This document shows positions 52,944-62,077 of a stretch of 64,000 bases of DNA, piece by piece. The translations under genes and the position numbers were made by a program. Each line of letters starts with the position of its first letter. Position 1 is the stretch's first letter. Source of the stretch: Lachnospiraceae bacterium. GTDB taxonomy: Bacteria; Bacillota; Clostridia; Lachnospirales; Lachnospiraceae. The notes under the pieces are model-generated. The model had not been told where the DNA came from. It made no database searches and worked only from the letters and a program-made list of their open reading frames with translations. The DNA lies in assembly GCA_024696945.1 (NCBI GenBank), contig JAILGF010000071.1:1-64000 (forward strand). Reading direction: 5' to 3'.

Positions 52944-54419
52944 ATGGGATTGATAAAGAAAACGGTATCATGGCTTTTGCTAACAATACTGATAACAGGG
53001 TCGTTTTTTGGTAATGAGTACCGGGTTCATGCCGCTCAGAATATTACCGGCTTTGAATTCTTAAAATTGGTTGTTTATGAGATGGCAGGAAAAAAGAATG
53101 CGGGCTGTGAAATAGTTTTGGAAAAAAACGGGGACATTAAGGTTAACGGGGAACAGATTACCGAAAAACAGTACGGAAAATATATGAAAAAGTATAAGCT
53201 TGATAAGGCTGTTGCCATATCTGTTGCGGCTGCGGTGAAGCTTAAGCTTACCAAGGGAAAAATAAAAAGCTATAAGAAAAATATCACACTTGCGGGAGCA
53301 CTTACGGTTCTTGCAAAAGCGGATGAGATGGCTAACGGGACAAAGGTATCCGCAGAGGCCGTGGAATACTGCATAGCAAACAGGATAAGCGATATTAAGA
53401 AGGTGAAGAAAAAAGAAAGAGCCGGTGAAGCCGAGGCATATATCCGAGGCTTTATTAAGGGAAGTGCAAAAAAATATTCTCATTTGAGAACGCTTAAGGG
53501 CAATAAGAAGCTTAAGGCTAAGAATGCAGGCAAGCTTATAGAAATGCTGTATGATTCTTCAAAAAGAACCGTGCTCTCACCTGATTTTCAAGTCGTTAGG
53601 AATACAAAACTGCCTAGAAATGCCGAACTGTATCCCTATATAGTCGATTCATTCCCAAATTCGTATTATGAGACGGGATTTAACGGAATGAGCAATAAGA
53701 ATTTCTTTAAAAGCGGGGAGGGACTTGGAGCCGATACCCTAAAGGAAAGGATGGGGCGGACAAGCTTTACATTTGTATTCCCGAGCGAAATAGCGGAATT
53801 CAATTCCCTTAAATATCCGGGAGATGATTTCCCGTATGAAAACCTTGTATTTTCTGAAACATACAGAAATAATATTACTCCCTACGAAATGGTTTTAAGT
53901 TCGGAGGAATTCTACAGGTATGCTTTGAATGTTGATTACAGAACAATAGAAAATGACAGGAACTGGCATGAGGTAATGGAAAAGTATCTTACAAAGGCCG
54001 AGATCGAAGATTATATAGTTCATTGTAAGGAAAACAAGACAATAATTGAGTGCGATCTTGTTTCAGCGGACAGATCTTCAGTATATTGGTATAACGGTGA
54101 ATATCAGTGCAAGGTTTATGCTCATGTGAAGGTCGTTTCCGATATCCCGATAGAAACCGGGAAAACCACCGGCACAGACCAAGATACATATGGATATCTT
54201 TATCCGGTCAGACGGGGCTATGAGTCGGGAACACTGTTTACCAGAAGTGTTTTGGGACCGATGTATCTTGATTATAAGCTCGGTGACTGGGTGGATCTGT
54301 ATCTGAATACAAGCGGTTCAGCGGATATGTACGGCAGTCTTTGCTGCAGTAATACGTCAAGAGGAATAATGATAGACTACTCGGGGCTCTATCCGTGGCT
54401 TATACCGTTCCCTTACTGA
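52944..54419 (+). CDS. Secreted hypothetical protein of the Tad-like locus
   Basis: A 491-residue protein with a signal peptide (MGLIKKTVSWLLLTILITGSFFG, cleavage near VHAA at 30). Residues 35-190 are Lys-rich helices (KYMKKYKLDKAVAISVAAAV, KGKIKSYKKNITLAGAL), and the rest is a globular beta-rich domain with aromatic residues (SFPNSYYETGFNGMSNKNFF, YWYNGEYQCKVYAHVKVVSD). I recognise no family. It lies 22 bases after the operon gene before it, so it is probably exported surface cargo or an assembly partner of the apparatus. Confidence 0.65.
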   Translation: MGLIKKTVSWLLLTILITGSFFGNEYRVHAAQNITGFEFLKLVVYEMAGKKNAGCEIVLEKNGDIKVNGEQITEKQYGKYMKKYKLDKAVAISVAAAVKLKLTKGKIKSYKKNITLAGALTVLAKADEMANGTKVSAEAVEYCIANRISDIKKVKKKERAGEAEAYIRGFIKGSAKKYSHLRTLKGNKKLKAKNAGKLIEMLYDSSKRTVLSPDFQVVRNTKLPRNAELYPYIVDSFPNSYYETGFNGMSNKNFFKSGEGLGADTLKERMGRTSFTFVFPSEIAEFNSLKYPGDDFPYENLVFSETYRNNITPYEMVLSSEEFYRYALNVDYRTIENDRNWHEVMEKYLTKAEIEDYIVHCKENKTIIECDLVSADRSSVYWYNGEYQCKVYAHVKVVSDIPIETGKTTGTDQDTYGYLYPVRRGYESGTLFTRSVLGPMYLDYKLGDWVDLYLNTSGSADMYGSLCCSNTSRGIMIDYSGLYPWLIPFPY

Positions 54420-54435
54420 CAATGATCCTTATATG

Positions 54436-54458
54436 ATGCCGGAGCAGGTACGGCATCA
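54436..54458. repeat. Hairpin between the two large secreted genes
   Basis: GATGCCG pairs with CGGCATC across a 9-base loop. An alternative stem GCAGG with CCTGC overlaps it. No T run; more like a processing or attenuation hairpin than a terminator. Confidence 0.4.
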
Positions 54459-54490
54459 ATTATACTACTTGCCTGCACAAGGAATAAAAT

Positions 54491-56596
54491 ATGCAAAAGA
54501 GAATAACAACAGTAATATGCCTGACAGCCATGATCATGAGTCTGATACTGCCGTTTGGAAACGGTATTAAGGCTGATTCGGGCGATCTCACATATAATAT
54601 CGGCAGCAATGCCGTAATAACATATAAAAGAAGTGAAAACAAGGTCTATTATACGAGACAGCATTTTTCAACCGGAAGCGGTATAAGGTATTATACAATG
54701 TATCTGGTTGTGACCTTAAGTGAAATATCCGAGGATTATAACCTTGCAGATCCGGGGCGTTACGGAGATTACAGCACTTGTATTTCAGTAAGCTCATCCG
54801 GCGGCTCCCAGAATGAAAACTCCGTTTCAAAGGATGGGGATTTTTACTGGTATGATTCCGACAGAAACGATGACGGATATATAAAGACAACATATGTAAT
54901 TGACGGGGATGTGTTCTTGAATCTGTTAAACAGGGCTGAGTCGGCAGGGATAACCGGTGAACTTTATATACATCATGTTTTTGCCGTTACCGGAGGAAGA
55001 AACAATGATGACTGGCATACGGATAATAAGGTGACAAATGATGTTCCGTATTACAGGTACTCGGATCTGATGAAGGTGAAATGGAACGATACCGCATCGA
55101 CTCATCAATCACAAAGTGCCTGTATGAATATTGCAGTTCCCTATGTTAAACCTATAAATATAGATTTAGGGAATACTGTAACCGAGCCATGGAAAATGAT
55201 AAATGATTATGTGCCTGTAACCACACCTTATATTGACAGAACTCAGAGCAATACATATACATATAATCCGACTGCAACCCCGACACCGACTCCGTCGCCT
55301 ACACCCATATTAAGAATTCCGTTTATACCAATTCCGGAACTGATAAGAATTCCCGGACCGGAAATATCACCATCAGTAACTCCGTCGCCCTCCGCAACTC
55401 CGTCGCCGACACCGACTCCGACACCCACGCCAAGACCGGAGATAGATATAGATGCGGTATCGGATAATCTGAAATACGTTCAGTATATTAACGCTGACAG
55501 CAGCTGTACTCAGGCAGTTCTCGGAAATACCGCATCGGAGACGATTTCCTTAAGCATTACCAATTACGATACGGATGTCAGGATATCATTCCCTGTTGAT
55601 GTGTATGCAAGTGACGGATTGCTGCTTCCCTCATATACATGGAACAGATTGTATCCATATTATACCGTGCCTGACAATACAAGTGAAGGAAAGTATTATG
55701 TCAGAGCGGCCGTAGTTAATGAAAACGGAAGCCTATCTTCATATCATGAGGATGCATTTGAGGTTTCGGGAAAGCTTTTTGGGTTAAGACTGACTGACAT
55801 TAATTCAGATGCACAGGAGTGGAGAGACGTATTTAACGGGGAAACCTTGTTTTATCAAGGAAACTTAAACGAAATGGGAAATCTCAGAGGGAACGGTACG
55901 GAAAAGGTATTGCCGTTAGTGGATGGGGACAGCCCCAATAATGAAACCGGAGGAATACTAAAGAGCGGTTATACTTGGACATTTAAGCTTGAAACTTACG
56001 GGGACAGGATGGCCTCCGCAGGGGCAAATATACTGGTCGTTCCGACATTTTACTATATGGGTCCGTCCCTTAGTGCGGGAAGGGAGAAGGTTAAGGTGTA
56101 TGGGACGGATTTAAAGGAGGTATCAGGGTACACAGAGGCGAAGCGTATAGCGTCAAGCGGATCTGTAGGCGGTTCTTCGAGAACAGAATGGACATTTGAG
56201 TATTCCCTGCCGGACAAATGGTATTGTACGCCAATCGGATACGACGTTGAAGCATATCTCGAAAGAAAAGGAGGGATTACATTTAAGGAAGACTTCTGGA
56301 AGAAGAGTGGATATTTGACCGTAAGCTTTGAGATAGGGGCATATGATGCTTCCGGAAAGCTTATAATGTCATATTCCAATACACCTGCCAATGTATATGC
56401 CGGGATGTGTAATATGTGGGTAACGGAAGGACGGCCCGGAGAAAAGAAGGACTGTTACGGAAACGTATTTAAACTTAACGAAGGTGAAGTAATACTCGTC
56501 AGGCTGCCCGGTTCAACACGTGATTCAAACGGGAACCCTTCACCCCCGACCAATGCCTCAGAGGACAAGATTGTGACGCGGATAACAGAATATTAA
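54491..56596 (+). CDS. Large secreted protein with Pro-Thr linker (possible tip adhesin)
   Basis: A 701-residue protein with a signal peptide (MQKRITTVICLTAMIMSLILPFG, near IKAD). Residues 30-250 form one beta-rich module with a Tyr-rich start (ITYKRSENKVYYTRQHF) and an HHVFAVTGGRNNDDWHTDN loop. Residues 255-325 are a Pro-Thr-Ser linker (TATPTPTPSPTP and similar). The second half (330-700) carries strand-rich domains (SLSITNYDTDVRISFPVDVYA, Ig-like), DINSDAQEWRDVFN, and the family-like end GNPSPPTNASEDKIVTRITEY. No cell-wall anchor. As the last and largest gene of the operon it is a good candidate for cargo or a filament tip. Confidence 0.65.
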   Translation: MQKRITTVICLTAMIMSLILPFGNGIKADSGDLTYNIGSNAVITYKRSENKVYYTRQHFSTGSGIRYYTMYLVVTLSEISEDYNLADPGRYGDYSTCISVSSSGGSQNENSVSKDGDFYWYDSDRNDDGYIKTTYVIDGDVFLNLLNRAESAGITGELYIHHVFAVTGGRNNDDWHTDNKVTNDVPYYRYSDLMKVKWNDTASTHQSQSACMNIAVPYVKPINIDLGNTVTEPWKMINDYVPVTTPYIDRTQSNTYTYNPTATPTPTPSPTPILRIPFIPIPELIRIPGPEISPSVTPSPSATPSPTPTPTPTPRPEIDIDAVSDNLKYVQYINADSSCTQAVLGNTASETISLSITNYDTDVRISFPVDVYASDGLLLPSYTWNRLYPYYTVPDNTSEGKYYVRAAVVNENGSLSSYHEDAFEVSGKLFGLRLTDINSDAQEWRDVFNGETLFYQGNLNEMGNLRGNGTEKVLPLVDGDSPNNETGGILKSGYTWTFKLETYGDRMASAGANILVVPTFYYMGPSLSAGREKVKVYGTDLKEVSGYTEAKRIASSGSVGGSSRTEWTFEYSLPDKWYCTPIGYDVEAYLERKGGITFKEDFWKKSGYLTVSFEIGAYDASGKLIMSYSNTPANVYAGMCNMWVTEGRPGEKKDCYGNVFKLNEGEVILVRLPGSTRDSNGNPSPPTNASEDKIVTRITEY

Positions 56597-56612
56597 GATT
56601 TAATAAAAAATT

Positions 56613-56641
56613 CTTGCCAAAAGACAAAGAAAGTTGTATTA
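56613..56641 (+). promoter_or_regulatory. Promoter of the aminotransferase gene
   Basis: TTGCCA (56613-56618), 17 bases, TATTAT (56636-56641). Confidence 0.75.
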
Positions 56642-56664
56642 TAAATTGAATATTGTCTTTTGGC
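56614..56664. repeat. 13-bp inverted repeat around the aminotransferase promoter
   Basis: TGCCAAAAGACAA (56614-56626) and its exact complement TTGTCTTTTGGCA (56652-56664), 25 bases apart. The left arm covers the -35, the right arm lies at the start of the transcript. It could be an operator for a dimeric regulator. Confidence 0.65.
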
Positions 56665-56730
56665 ATATTCTTATGCTCAAAAACATGCTTGAAACCCAAA
56701 GCAGTTAAGGTAAGGAAAGGATTTGAAACA

Positions 56731-57927
56731 ATGACAGGATTATCAAAGAAAGCAAAGGCTGTTAGACCTTCTTCCACGCTGGCAATATCGGACAAGGCAA
56801 AGCAGATGAAGGCAGCAGGGATCGATGTGGTTAGTTTTGGCGCGGGCGAACCTGATTTCCCCACTCCGAAGAATGTATGTGACGCTGCGGTAGATGCTAT
56901 CAATGCAGGATTTACCAAATATACGGCAGCTTCCGGTATATTGGAGCTTAAACAGGCAATCTGTGACAAGTTTGCACGCTTTAATCATCTTCATTATGAG
57001 ACAAACCAGATCGTTATCAGCAACGGAGGAAAGCATTCGCTGACTAATATCTTTGAAGCAATACTCGATCCGGGTGATGAGGTTATCATCCCTTCACCGT
57101 ACTGGCTTTCATATCCTGAAATGGTCAAGCTGGCAGGCGGTATTCCTATTTATGTCCGCTGTTCTAAGGAGAACGGATATAAGATTACCGCGGAGCAGCT
57201 TCGTGAAGCCTGCACGGCAGATACAAAGGCTTTCGTACTTAACTCCCCGAACAACCCTACCGGTATGATCTATACCAGGGAGGAACTTGAAGCTTTAGCG
57301 GCTGTAGTAGTTGAGAAGGACATTTACTGCGTTTCCGATGAAATGTATGAGAACTTGGTATATACGGATGAGGAAGTAGTGAGCATTGCTTCCTTTAATG
57401 ATGAGATATATAAGAGGACCATTACCTGTTCCGGTATGGCTAAGGCTTATTCAATGACAGGCTGGAGACTTGGTTATATAGGTGCCGCTCCCGAGATAGC
57501 AAAAGCAATCGGCAGTATACAGAGCCATCAGACATCAAATCCCAACTCCATAGCTCAGAAGGCAGGAGTTGAAGCCCTGAACGGTCCACAGGATACAGTA
57601 GAGGCTATGAGGCTGGAGTTTGCAAAACGCTGTGACTATATGTACGACCGCATCAGCAAGATGCCTCACGCATCCATCATCAAGCCCAGCGGCGCGTTCT
57701 ATGCTTTCGTTGATATAAGTGAAGCTTTCGGTCTTAAGTATAAGGGCGAGAAGGTCGGCGACGTATTTAAGCTTGCGGACATACTTCTTAACGACTACAA
57801 GGTAGCTGTAATTCCCTGCAAGGATTTCGGATTTGATACACATATCCGCTTAAGCTATGCTACCAGCATGGAGAACATCACCAAGGGCCTTGACAGGATT
57901 GAAGAATTCCTTAAGACTCTTGAGTGA
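56731..57927 (+). CDS. Class I aminotransferase (aspartate aminotransferase-like)
   Basis: The frame opens at 56653, but ATG 56731 after AAGGAAAGG gives the standard N-terminus (MTGLSKKAKAVRPSSTLAIS), 398 residues. PLP-enzyme landmarks: SFGAGEPDFPTP (substrate Arg-pocket segment), YTAASGILELKQAI, VVISNGGKHSLTN, LNSPNNPTGMIY, CVSDEMYENLVY (Asp holding the pyridine) and CSGMAKAYSMTGWRLGYIG (Lys of the Schiff base). It belongs to the AspB/AraT branch and transfers the amino group between aspartate and 2-oxoglutarate, perhaps also aromatic amino acids. Own promoter and inverted repeat suggest individual control. Confidence 0.92.
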   Translation: MTGLSKKAKAVRPSSTLAISDKAKQMKAAGIDVVSFGAGEPDFPTPKNVCDAAVDAINAGFTKYTAASGILELKQAICDKFARFNHLHYETNQIVISNGGKHSLTNIFEAILDPGDEVIIPSPYWLSYPEMVKLAGGIPIYVRCSKENGYKITAEQLREACTADTKAFVLNSPNNPTGMIYTREELEALAAVVVEKDIYCVSDEMYENLVYTDEEVVSIASFNDEIYKRTITCSGMAKAYSMTGWRLGYIGAAPEIAKAIGSIQSHQTSNPNSIAQKAGVEALNGPQDTVEAMRLEFAKRCDYMYDRISKMPHASIIKPSGAFYAFVDISEAFGLKYKGEKVGDVFKLADILLNDYKVAVIPCKDFGFDTHIRLSYATSMENITKGLDRIEEFLKTLE

Positions 57928-57936
57928 AACTGAAAA

Positions 57937-57964
57937 TCAATCAGGGGGACGGTTCTCTGATTGA
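57937..57964 (+). promoter_or_regulatory. Leader hairpin before alaS
   Basis: TCAATCAG (57937-57944) pairs with CTGATTGA (57957-57964), with the loop GGGGACGGTTCT. No T-box element is seen; no T run. Confidence 0.4.
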
Positions 57965-57985
57965 AAATAGATTGGAGAAACAGAA

Positions 57986-60637
57986 ATGAAGAAAATAACA
58001 TCAAGTGAGCTTAGAAAGGCTTGGATAGATTTTTATAAAGAGAGAGGACATGTGGATTGCGGTGCTGTGTCATTGGTTTCGGACGGATCCACAGGTGTTA
58101 TGTTTAATGTAGCAGGAATGCAGCCCCTTATGCCTTATCTTTTGGGACAGAAGCATCCTTTGGGTACAAGGCTTTGCAATGTACAGGGCTGTGTGCGTAC
58201 AAACGATATTGATTCGGTTGGTGATAAGAGCCACGGTACCTTCTTTGAGATGATGGGCAGCTGGAGCTTGGGAGACTATTTCAAGGAAGACAGATGCAAG
58301 TGGAGTTTTGAACTGCTTACTCAGCTCTTTGGATTTGATGCAGATCATCTGGCAGCAACCGTATTTGCAGGAGATGAAAATGCTCCGAGAGACGAAGAAG
58401 GAGCAAAATACAGAGAATTATCAGGCTTTAAAAAGGAGAACATATTCTATCTTCCTGCGGAAGATAACTGGTGGGGACTTGAGTACGGTCCTTGCGGTCC
58501 TGACAGTGAGATGTTCTACGTAAAGGATGTACCTCCATGCGGACCTGACTGTAAGCCCGGATGCCACTGCGGTAAATATACCGAGATAGGTAATGACGTA
58601 TTCATGCAGTACGAAAAGCATCAGGACGGTTCGCTTACACCTTTAAAGCAAAAGAATGTAGATACCGGATGGGGACTTGAGAGAAATCTTGCGTTCTTGA
58701 ACGGTTTTGACGATGTATATAAGATAGATGTTCATGCACCCGCTATTTCCTACATTGAAGAAGCCAGTGGTGTAAAATATGATTCAGATGAGAAGCTGAC
58801 CAGATCAATGCGTATCTTAGCAGACCATACCCGTACGGCAGTTATGCTTATCGGTGATGAGGCAAAGCTTCTTCCTTCAAACGCAGGTGCAGGATATGTA
58901 CTCCGCCGTCTTATCCGTCGTGCGGTAAGACATGCAAGAACTCTTGGCTTAAAGAAGGAGAATATCTTAAAGGTTGCTGAAACCTATATTTCCGTATATG
59001 CGGAAAGCTATCCTCTTCTTGTAAAGAATAAGGACTTTATCATTACAGAGCTTGGAAAGGAAATCGAGCGTTTTGAGGCAACACTTGAAAACGGCTTAAA
59101 GGAATTTAAGAAAATACTTGATACCAAGCAGGCAGAGAAGAGTACTGAGATAGACGGAAAGAGTGCATTCTATCTTTATGACACCTTCGGATTCCCGCTT
59201 GAACTTACCGTTGAGCTTGCACAGGAAGAGGGTCTTAAGGTAGATGAGGCCGGATTCTCGGAGGCTATGGAAGAGCAGAAGCAGAAAGCAAGGGAAAACA
59301 AGAACTTCTCGCAGAAGCTTACCGGACAGAATGTTTTTGACAGCCTTGATGAGTCTGTTAAATGTGAGTTTCTTGGATATGATTCACTCAGCTGCGATGG
59401 CAAGGTTGTTGCCATGGCAGGTGCTGATGCCCTTGCAGATGAACTTAAAACCGGAGATGAGGGAACTATCATCACAGATAAGACAACCTTCTACGGTACC
59501 ATGGGCGGACAGGTAGGAGATATCGGAGAAATACTTGGAAATGACGGTTCTAAGTTTGAAGTAACCGAAACAGTCCATGTTGCAGGCGGAAGGACCGCTC
59601 ACGTGGGCAAGGTTGTTTCAGGCAGCTTTAAGAAAGACGATAAGGTTTCTCTGAACGTAAATAAAGAAAACCGTGCTAAGACCTGCAGGAATCATTCGGC
59701 AACACACCTTCTTCAGGCAGCTCTTCGCGAGGTACTCGGAAACGATGCTCATCAGGCGGGTTCATTCCAGGATCCTGAAAGGACACGTTTCGATTTCTCA
59801 TACGGTCAGGCTATGACAAAGGAACAGATCGAGAAGGTTGAAGCTATCGTGAACGAGAACATCGAGAAGGATCTTCCTGTTGTTACGGATGTTATGAGTA
59901 TTGACGAGGCTAAAAAGACCGGTGCTATGGCTCTGTTCGGAGAGAAGTATGGAGATTCTGTAAGAGTTGTTTCAATGGGTGATTTTTCGAAGGAACTCTG
60001 CGGCGGTACCCATGTTAAGCATACCGGCGATATATCTTCATTTAAGATCCTTTCAGAATCGGGCGTAGCTGCAGGCGTCAGACGTATCGAGGCTATTACC
60101 GGTTCGAATGTACTTGCATACTATAAAAAGCAGGAAGAGCAGTTAAATAAAGCTGCTGTTACTCTTAAGGTACAGCCTGCTATGCTGATAGAAAAAATCC
60201 AGCATCTTATGGCTGAATATAAGGCACTGTCTCAGGAACTCGAGGCATTAAAGGCTAAGCTGGCTAAGAATTCACTTGGCAACGTACTTGATTCCGTAGT
60301 AGAGGTTAAGGGAGTTAAAGTACTTGCAACAAAGGTTTCCGGAGTAGATATGAACGGTCTTCGTGACCTTTCGGATAACCTCTGCGAGAAGATGGGCGGC
60401 GGAATTGCAGTTCTGATCTCTGAAGCAGACGGCAAGGTAAATCTTGTAGTAAAGGCTACGGATGATGCTATTGCTAAGGGGGCTCATGCAGGCAACCTCA
60501 TCAAAGCGATTGCGCCTATCGTAGGAGGCGGCGGAGGCGGACGTCCCAATATGGCACAGGCCGGAGGTAAGAACCCTGCCGGAATCGAGGAGTGCATTAA
60601 GGCTGTAGCAGGAGTTGTTGATTCTCAAATAAAATAA
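57986..60637 (+). CDS. alaS: Alanyl-tRNA synthetase
   Basis: An 883-residue class II synthetase of usual length. Class II core: SSELRKAWIDFYKERGHVDC, TNDIDSVGDKSHGTFFEMMGSWSLGDYF, GWGLERNLAFL. Editing domain with the zinc/metal pattern HSATHLLQAALREVLG and the ELCGGTHVKHTGDIS motif. The C-terminal DHHA1 domain ends in GGGGGGRPNMAQAGGKNPAGI. One Cys-rich insert in the catalytic part (PPCGPDCKPGCHCGKYTEIGND) is of the type found in several Clostridia. It attaches alanine to tRNA-Ala and edits Ser and Gly. Confidence 0.97.
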   Translation: MKKITSSELRKAWIDFYKERGHVDCGAVSLVSDGSTGVMFNVAGMQPLMPYLLGQKHPLGTRLCNVQGCVRTNDIDSVGDKSHGTFFEMMGSWSLGDYFKEDRCKWSFELLTQLFGFDADHLAATVFAGDENAPRDEEGAKYRELSGFKKENIFYLPAEDNWWGLEYGPCGPDSEMFYVKDVPPCGPDCKPGCHCGKYTEIGNDVFMQYEKHQDGSLTPLKQKNVDTGWGLERNLAFLNGFDDVYKIDVHAPAISYIEEASGVKYDSDEKLTRSMRILADHTRTAVMLIGDEAKLLPSNAGAGYVLRRLIRRAVRHARTLGLKKENILKVAETYISVYAESYPLLVKNKDFIITELGKEIERFEATLENGLKEFKKILDTKQAEKSTEIDGKSAFYLYDTFGFPLELTVELAQEEGLKVDEAGFSEAMEEQKQKARENKNFSQKLTGQNVFDSLDESVKCEFLGYDSLSCDGKVVAMAGADALADELKTGDEGTIITDKTTFYGTMGGQVGDIGEILGNDGSKFEVTETVHVAGGRTAHVGKVVSGSFKKDDKVSLNVNKENRAKTCRNHSATHLLQAALREVLGNDAHQAGSFQDPERTRFDFSYGQAMTKEQIEKVEAIVNENIEKDLPVVTDVMSIDEAKKTGAMALFGEKYGDSVRVVSMGDFSKELCGGTHVKHTGDISSFKILSESGVAAGVRRIEAITGSNVLAYYKKQEEQLNKAAVTLKVQPAMLIEKIQHLMAEYKALSQELEALKAKLAKNSLGNVLDSVVEVKGVKVLATKVSGVDMNGLRDLSDNLCEKMGGGIAVLISEADGKVNLVVKATDDAIAKGAHAGNLIKAIAPIVGGGGGGRPNMAQAGGKNPAGIEECIKAVAGVVDSQIK

Positions 60638-60655
60638 ATATTATTGGAGGCCGAA

Positions 60656-61528
60656 GTGAAGAAATTCTGTGTAATAACGAACAAATCCAAGGATACCGGA
60701 TTTGAAACCACGAAGAAAATTGAAAACCTGATATCTTCGCTCGGCGGTACCTGTGTTCTTATGGGTGACCCTCTCGATAAGGGCACCGAACCACTTGAGA
60801 ATATGAAAAGCTTTAGCAAGCTTGACGAAGAATTAATGTCGGGTTGTGAGTGCGTCATAGTTCTCGGAGGTGACGGCACCATAATTGAAACGGCAAGAGC
60901 CATTGGAGACAGAGAGACACCTCTCGTGGGGATAAACTTAGGAACGCTCGGATTTTTGTCATGCATGGAAAAAGACAGTATTGACTATGCAATTAAGGAG
61001 CTTATAGAGGACAGGTACACGATAGAAAACAGAATGCTTCTAAAGGTGACATCCTCAAGTAACGGAAAGCTGAGTACCTGTATGGCACTTAACGACGTGA
61101 CCGTTACAAGAAGCGGTCTCTCAAGAATAATAAAGACGGATGTTTGGGTTAACGGTGAGGAAGTATGCTCTTATTTTGGTGACGGATGTCTTGTTTCCAC
61201 ACCTACCGGATCGACCGGATATAATCTTTCTGCCGGAGGTCCCATAGTAACACCCGAAGCCAGACTCATGTGTATAACACCGATCTGTCCTCATACGTTG
61301 AACAATAGGACGATCATAGTATCCGGGGATGACAAGATAAGGATCGTGATAGGCGAAAAAAAGAAATCACAGGATACTGAAAGCTTCGCGACCATAGACG
61401 GTCAGATGGCTGTAAGGCTCAATTCGGGAGACTTCATAGATGTGGAACAATCCGGAACGGTATGTAAATTTGTGAGATTCCCCGAACAGAGCTTCTTTAA
61501 GGTATTAAAGAGCAAGCTTAACCGTTGA
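60656..61528 (+). CDS. nadK: NAD kinase
   Basis: TTG 60644 overlaps the GGAGG site, so GTG 60656, five bases after it, is taken as the start; 290 residues (first codon Val read as Met, then KKFCVITNKS). Motifs: VIVLGGDGTIIETA (GGDGT with the catalytic Asp), GINLGTLGFLSCME, GCLVSTPTGSTGYNLSAGGPIVTPEA (NE/D-type ATP and NAD site region). It phosphorylates NAD to NADP. It starts 18 bases after alaS and is followed by argR, the usual Firmicutes order of nadK and argR. Confidence 0.95.
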   Translation: MKKFCVITNKSKDTGFETTKKIENLISSLGGTCVLMGDPLDKGTEPLENMKSFSKLDEELMSGCECVIVLGGDGTIIETARAIGDRETPLVGINLGTLGFLSCMEKDSIDYAIKELIEDRYTIENRMLLKVTSSSNGKLSTCMALNDVTVTRSGLSRIIKTDVWVNGEEVCSYFGDGCLVSTPTGSTGYNLSAGGPIVTPEARLMCITPICPHTLNNRTIIVSGDDKIRIVIGEKKKSQDTESFATIDGQMAVRLNSGDFIDVEQSGTVCKFVRFPEQSFFKVLKSKLNR

Positions 61529-61566
61529 TGGGGCTTACGGTAAAAGCATAGAATGGAGAGGTACGG

Positions 61567-62022
61567 ATGAAATCAGAACGTCAGAATGCAATATTGCAGA
61601 TAATCAACTCGGAGGTGGTTGAAACCCAGGAGGATCTTCTTAAGAATCTTAAGCAGTCCGGGTTTGACGTAACTCAGGCTACAATATCCAGGGATATAAG
61701 AGAGCTTAAGCTGACTAAAATAGCTACAGAAGACGGAAAGCAGAAGTATGCGGTGATGCACGGAAATAACACGGATGTATCCGATAAATATCAAAGGGTA
61801 CTGCATGACGGACTTGTATCTGTGGACACGGCACAGAATATACTTGTGCTTAAAACCGTTGCAGGTATGGCGATGGCAGTAGCGGCGGCTATCGACTCGC
61901 TTCATCTTGAAGGCGTTGTAGGATGCATAGCCGGAGACGATACCGTTTTCTGTGCCGTAAGAACGGTTGAAGGAACCTTTAGGGTAGCGGATAAAATCAA
62001 TAAGTTGACAGCTCGCAGGTGA
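61567..62022 (+). CDS. argR: Arginine repressor
   Basis: A 151-residue hexameric repressor of normal length. N-terminal winged helix: ETQEDLLKNLKQSGFDVTQATISRDIRELKL, whose SR of TISRDI contacts ARG boxes. The C-terminal domain binds arginine: LVSVDTAQNILVLKTVAGMA and VVGCIAGDDTVFCAVRT (GDDT holding arginine). Known as AhrC in Bacillus, it represses biosynthesis and activates catabolism. A probable target is argG in this window. AGAGGTACGG lies before the ATG. Confidence 0.96.
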   Translation: MKSERQNAILQIINSEVVETQEDLLKNLKQSGFDVTQATISRDIRELKLTKIATEDGKQKYAVMHGNNTDVSDKYQRVLHDGLVSVDTAQNILVLKTVAGMAMAVAAAIDSLHLEGVVGCIAGDDTVFCAVRTVEGTFRVADKINKLTARR

Positions 62023-62077
62023 TTATGCTAAAATAACCCGTGAGTAAAAAAGTATAGAAAGTTTTAGGGAGGACAGT

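Noticed and set aside
43765-56596. Type II secretion or competence (Com) pilus
   Set aside because: No GspD, no ComGC-type prepilins with a GFTxxE motif and no ComE genes; the ATPase belongs to the CpaF/TadA branch and an RcpC-like protein is present.
57928-57985. T-box riboswitch before alaS
   Set aside because: Only 58 bases separate the genes; no AGUA bulge, specifier loop or TGGNACCGCG antiterminator is present.
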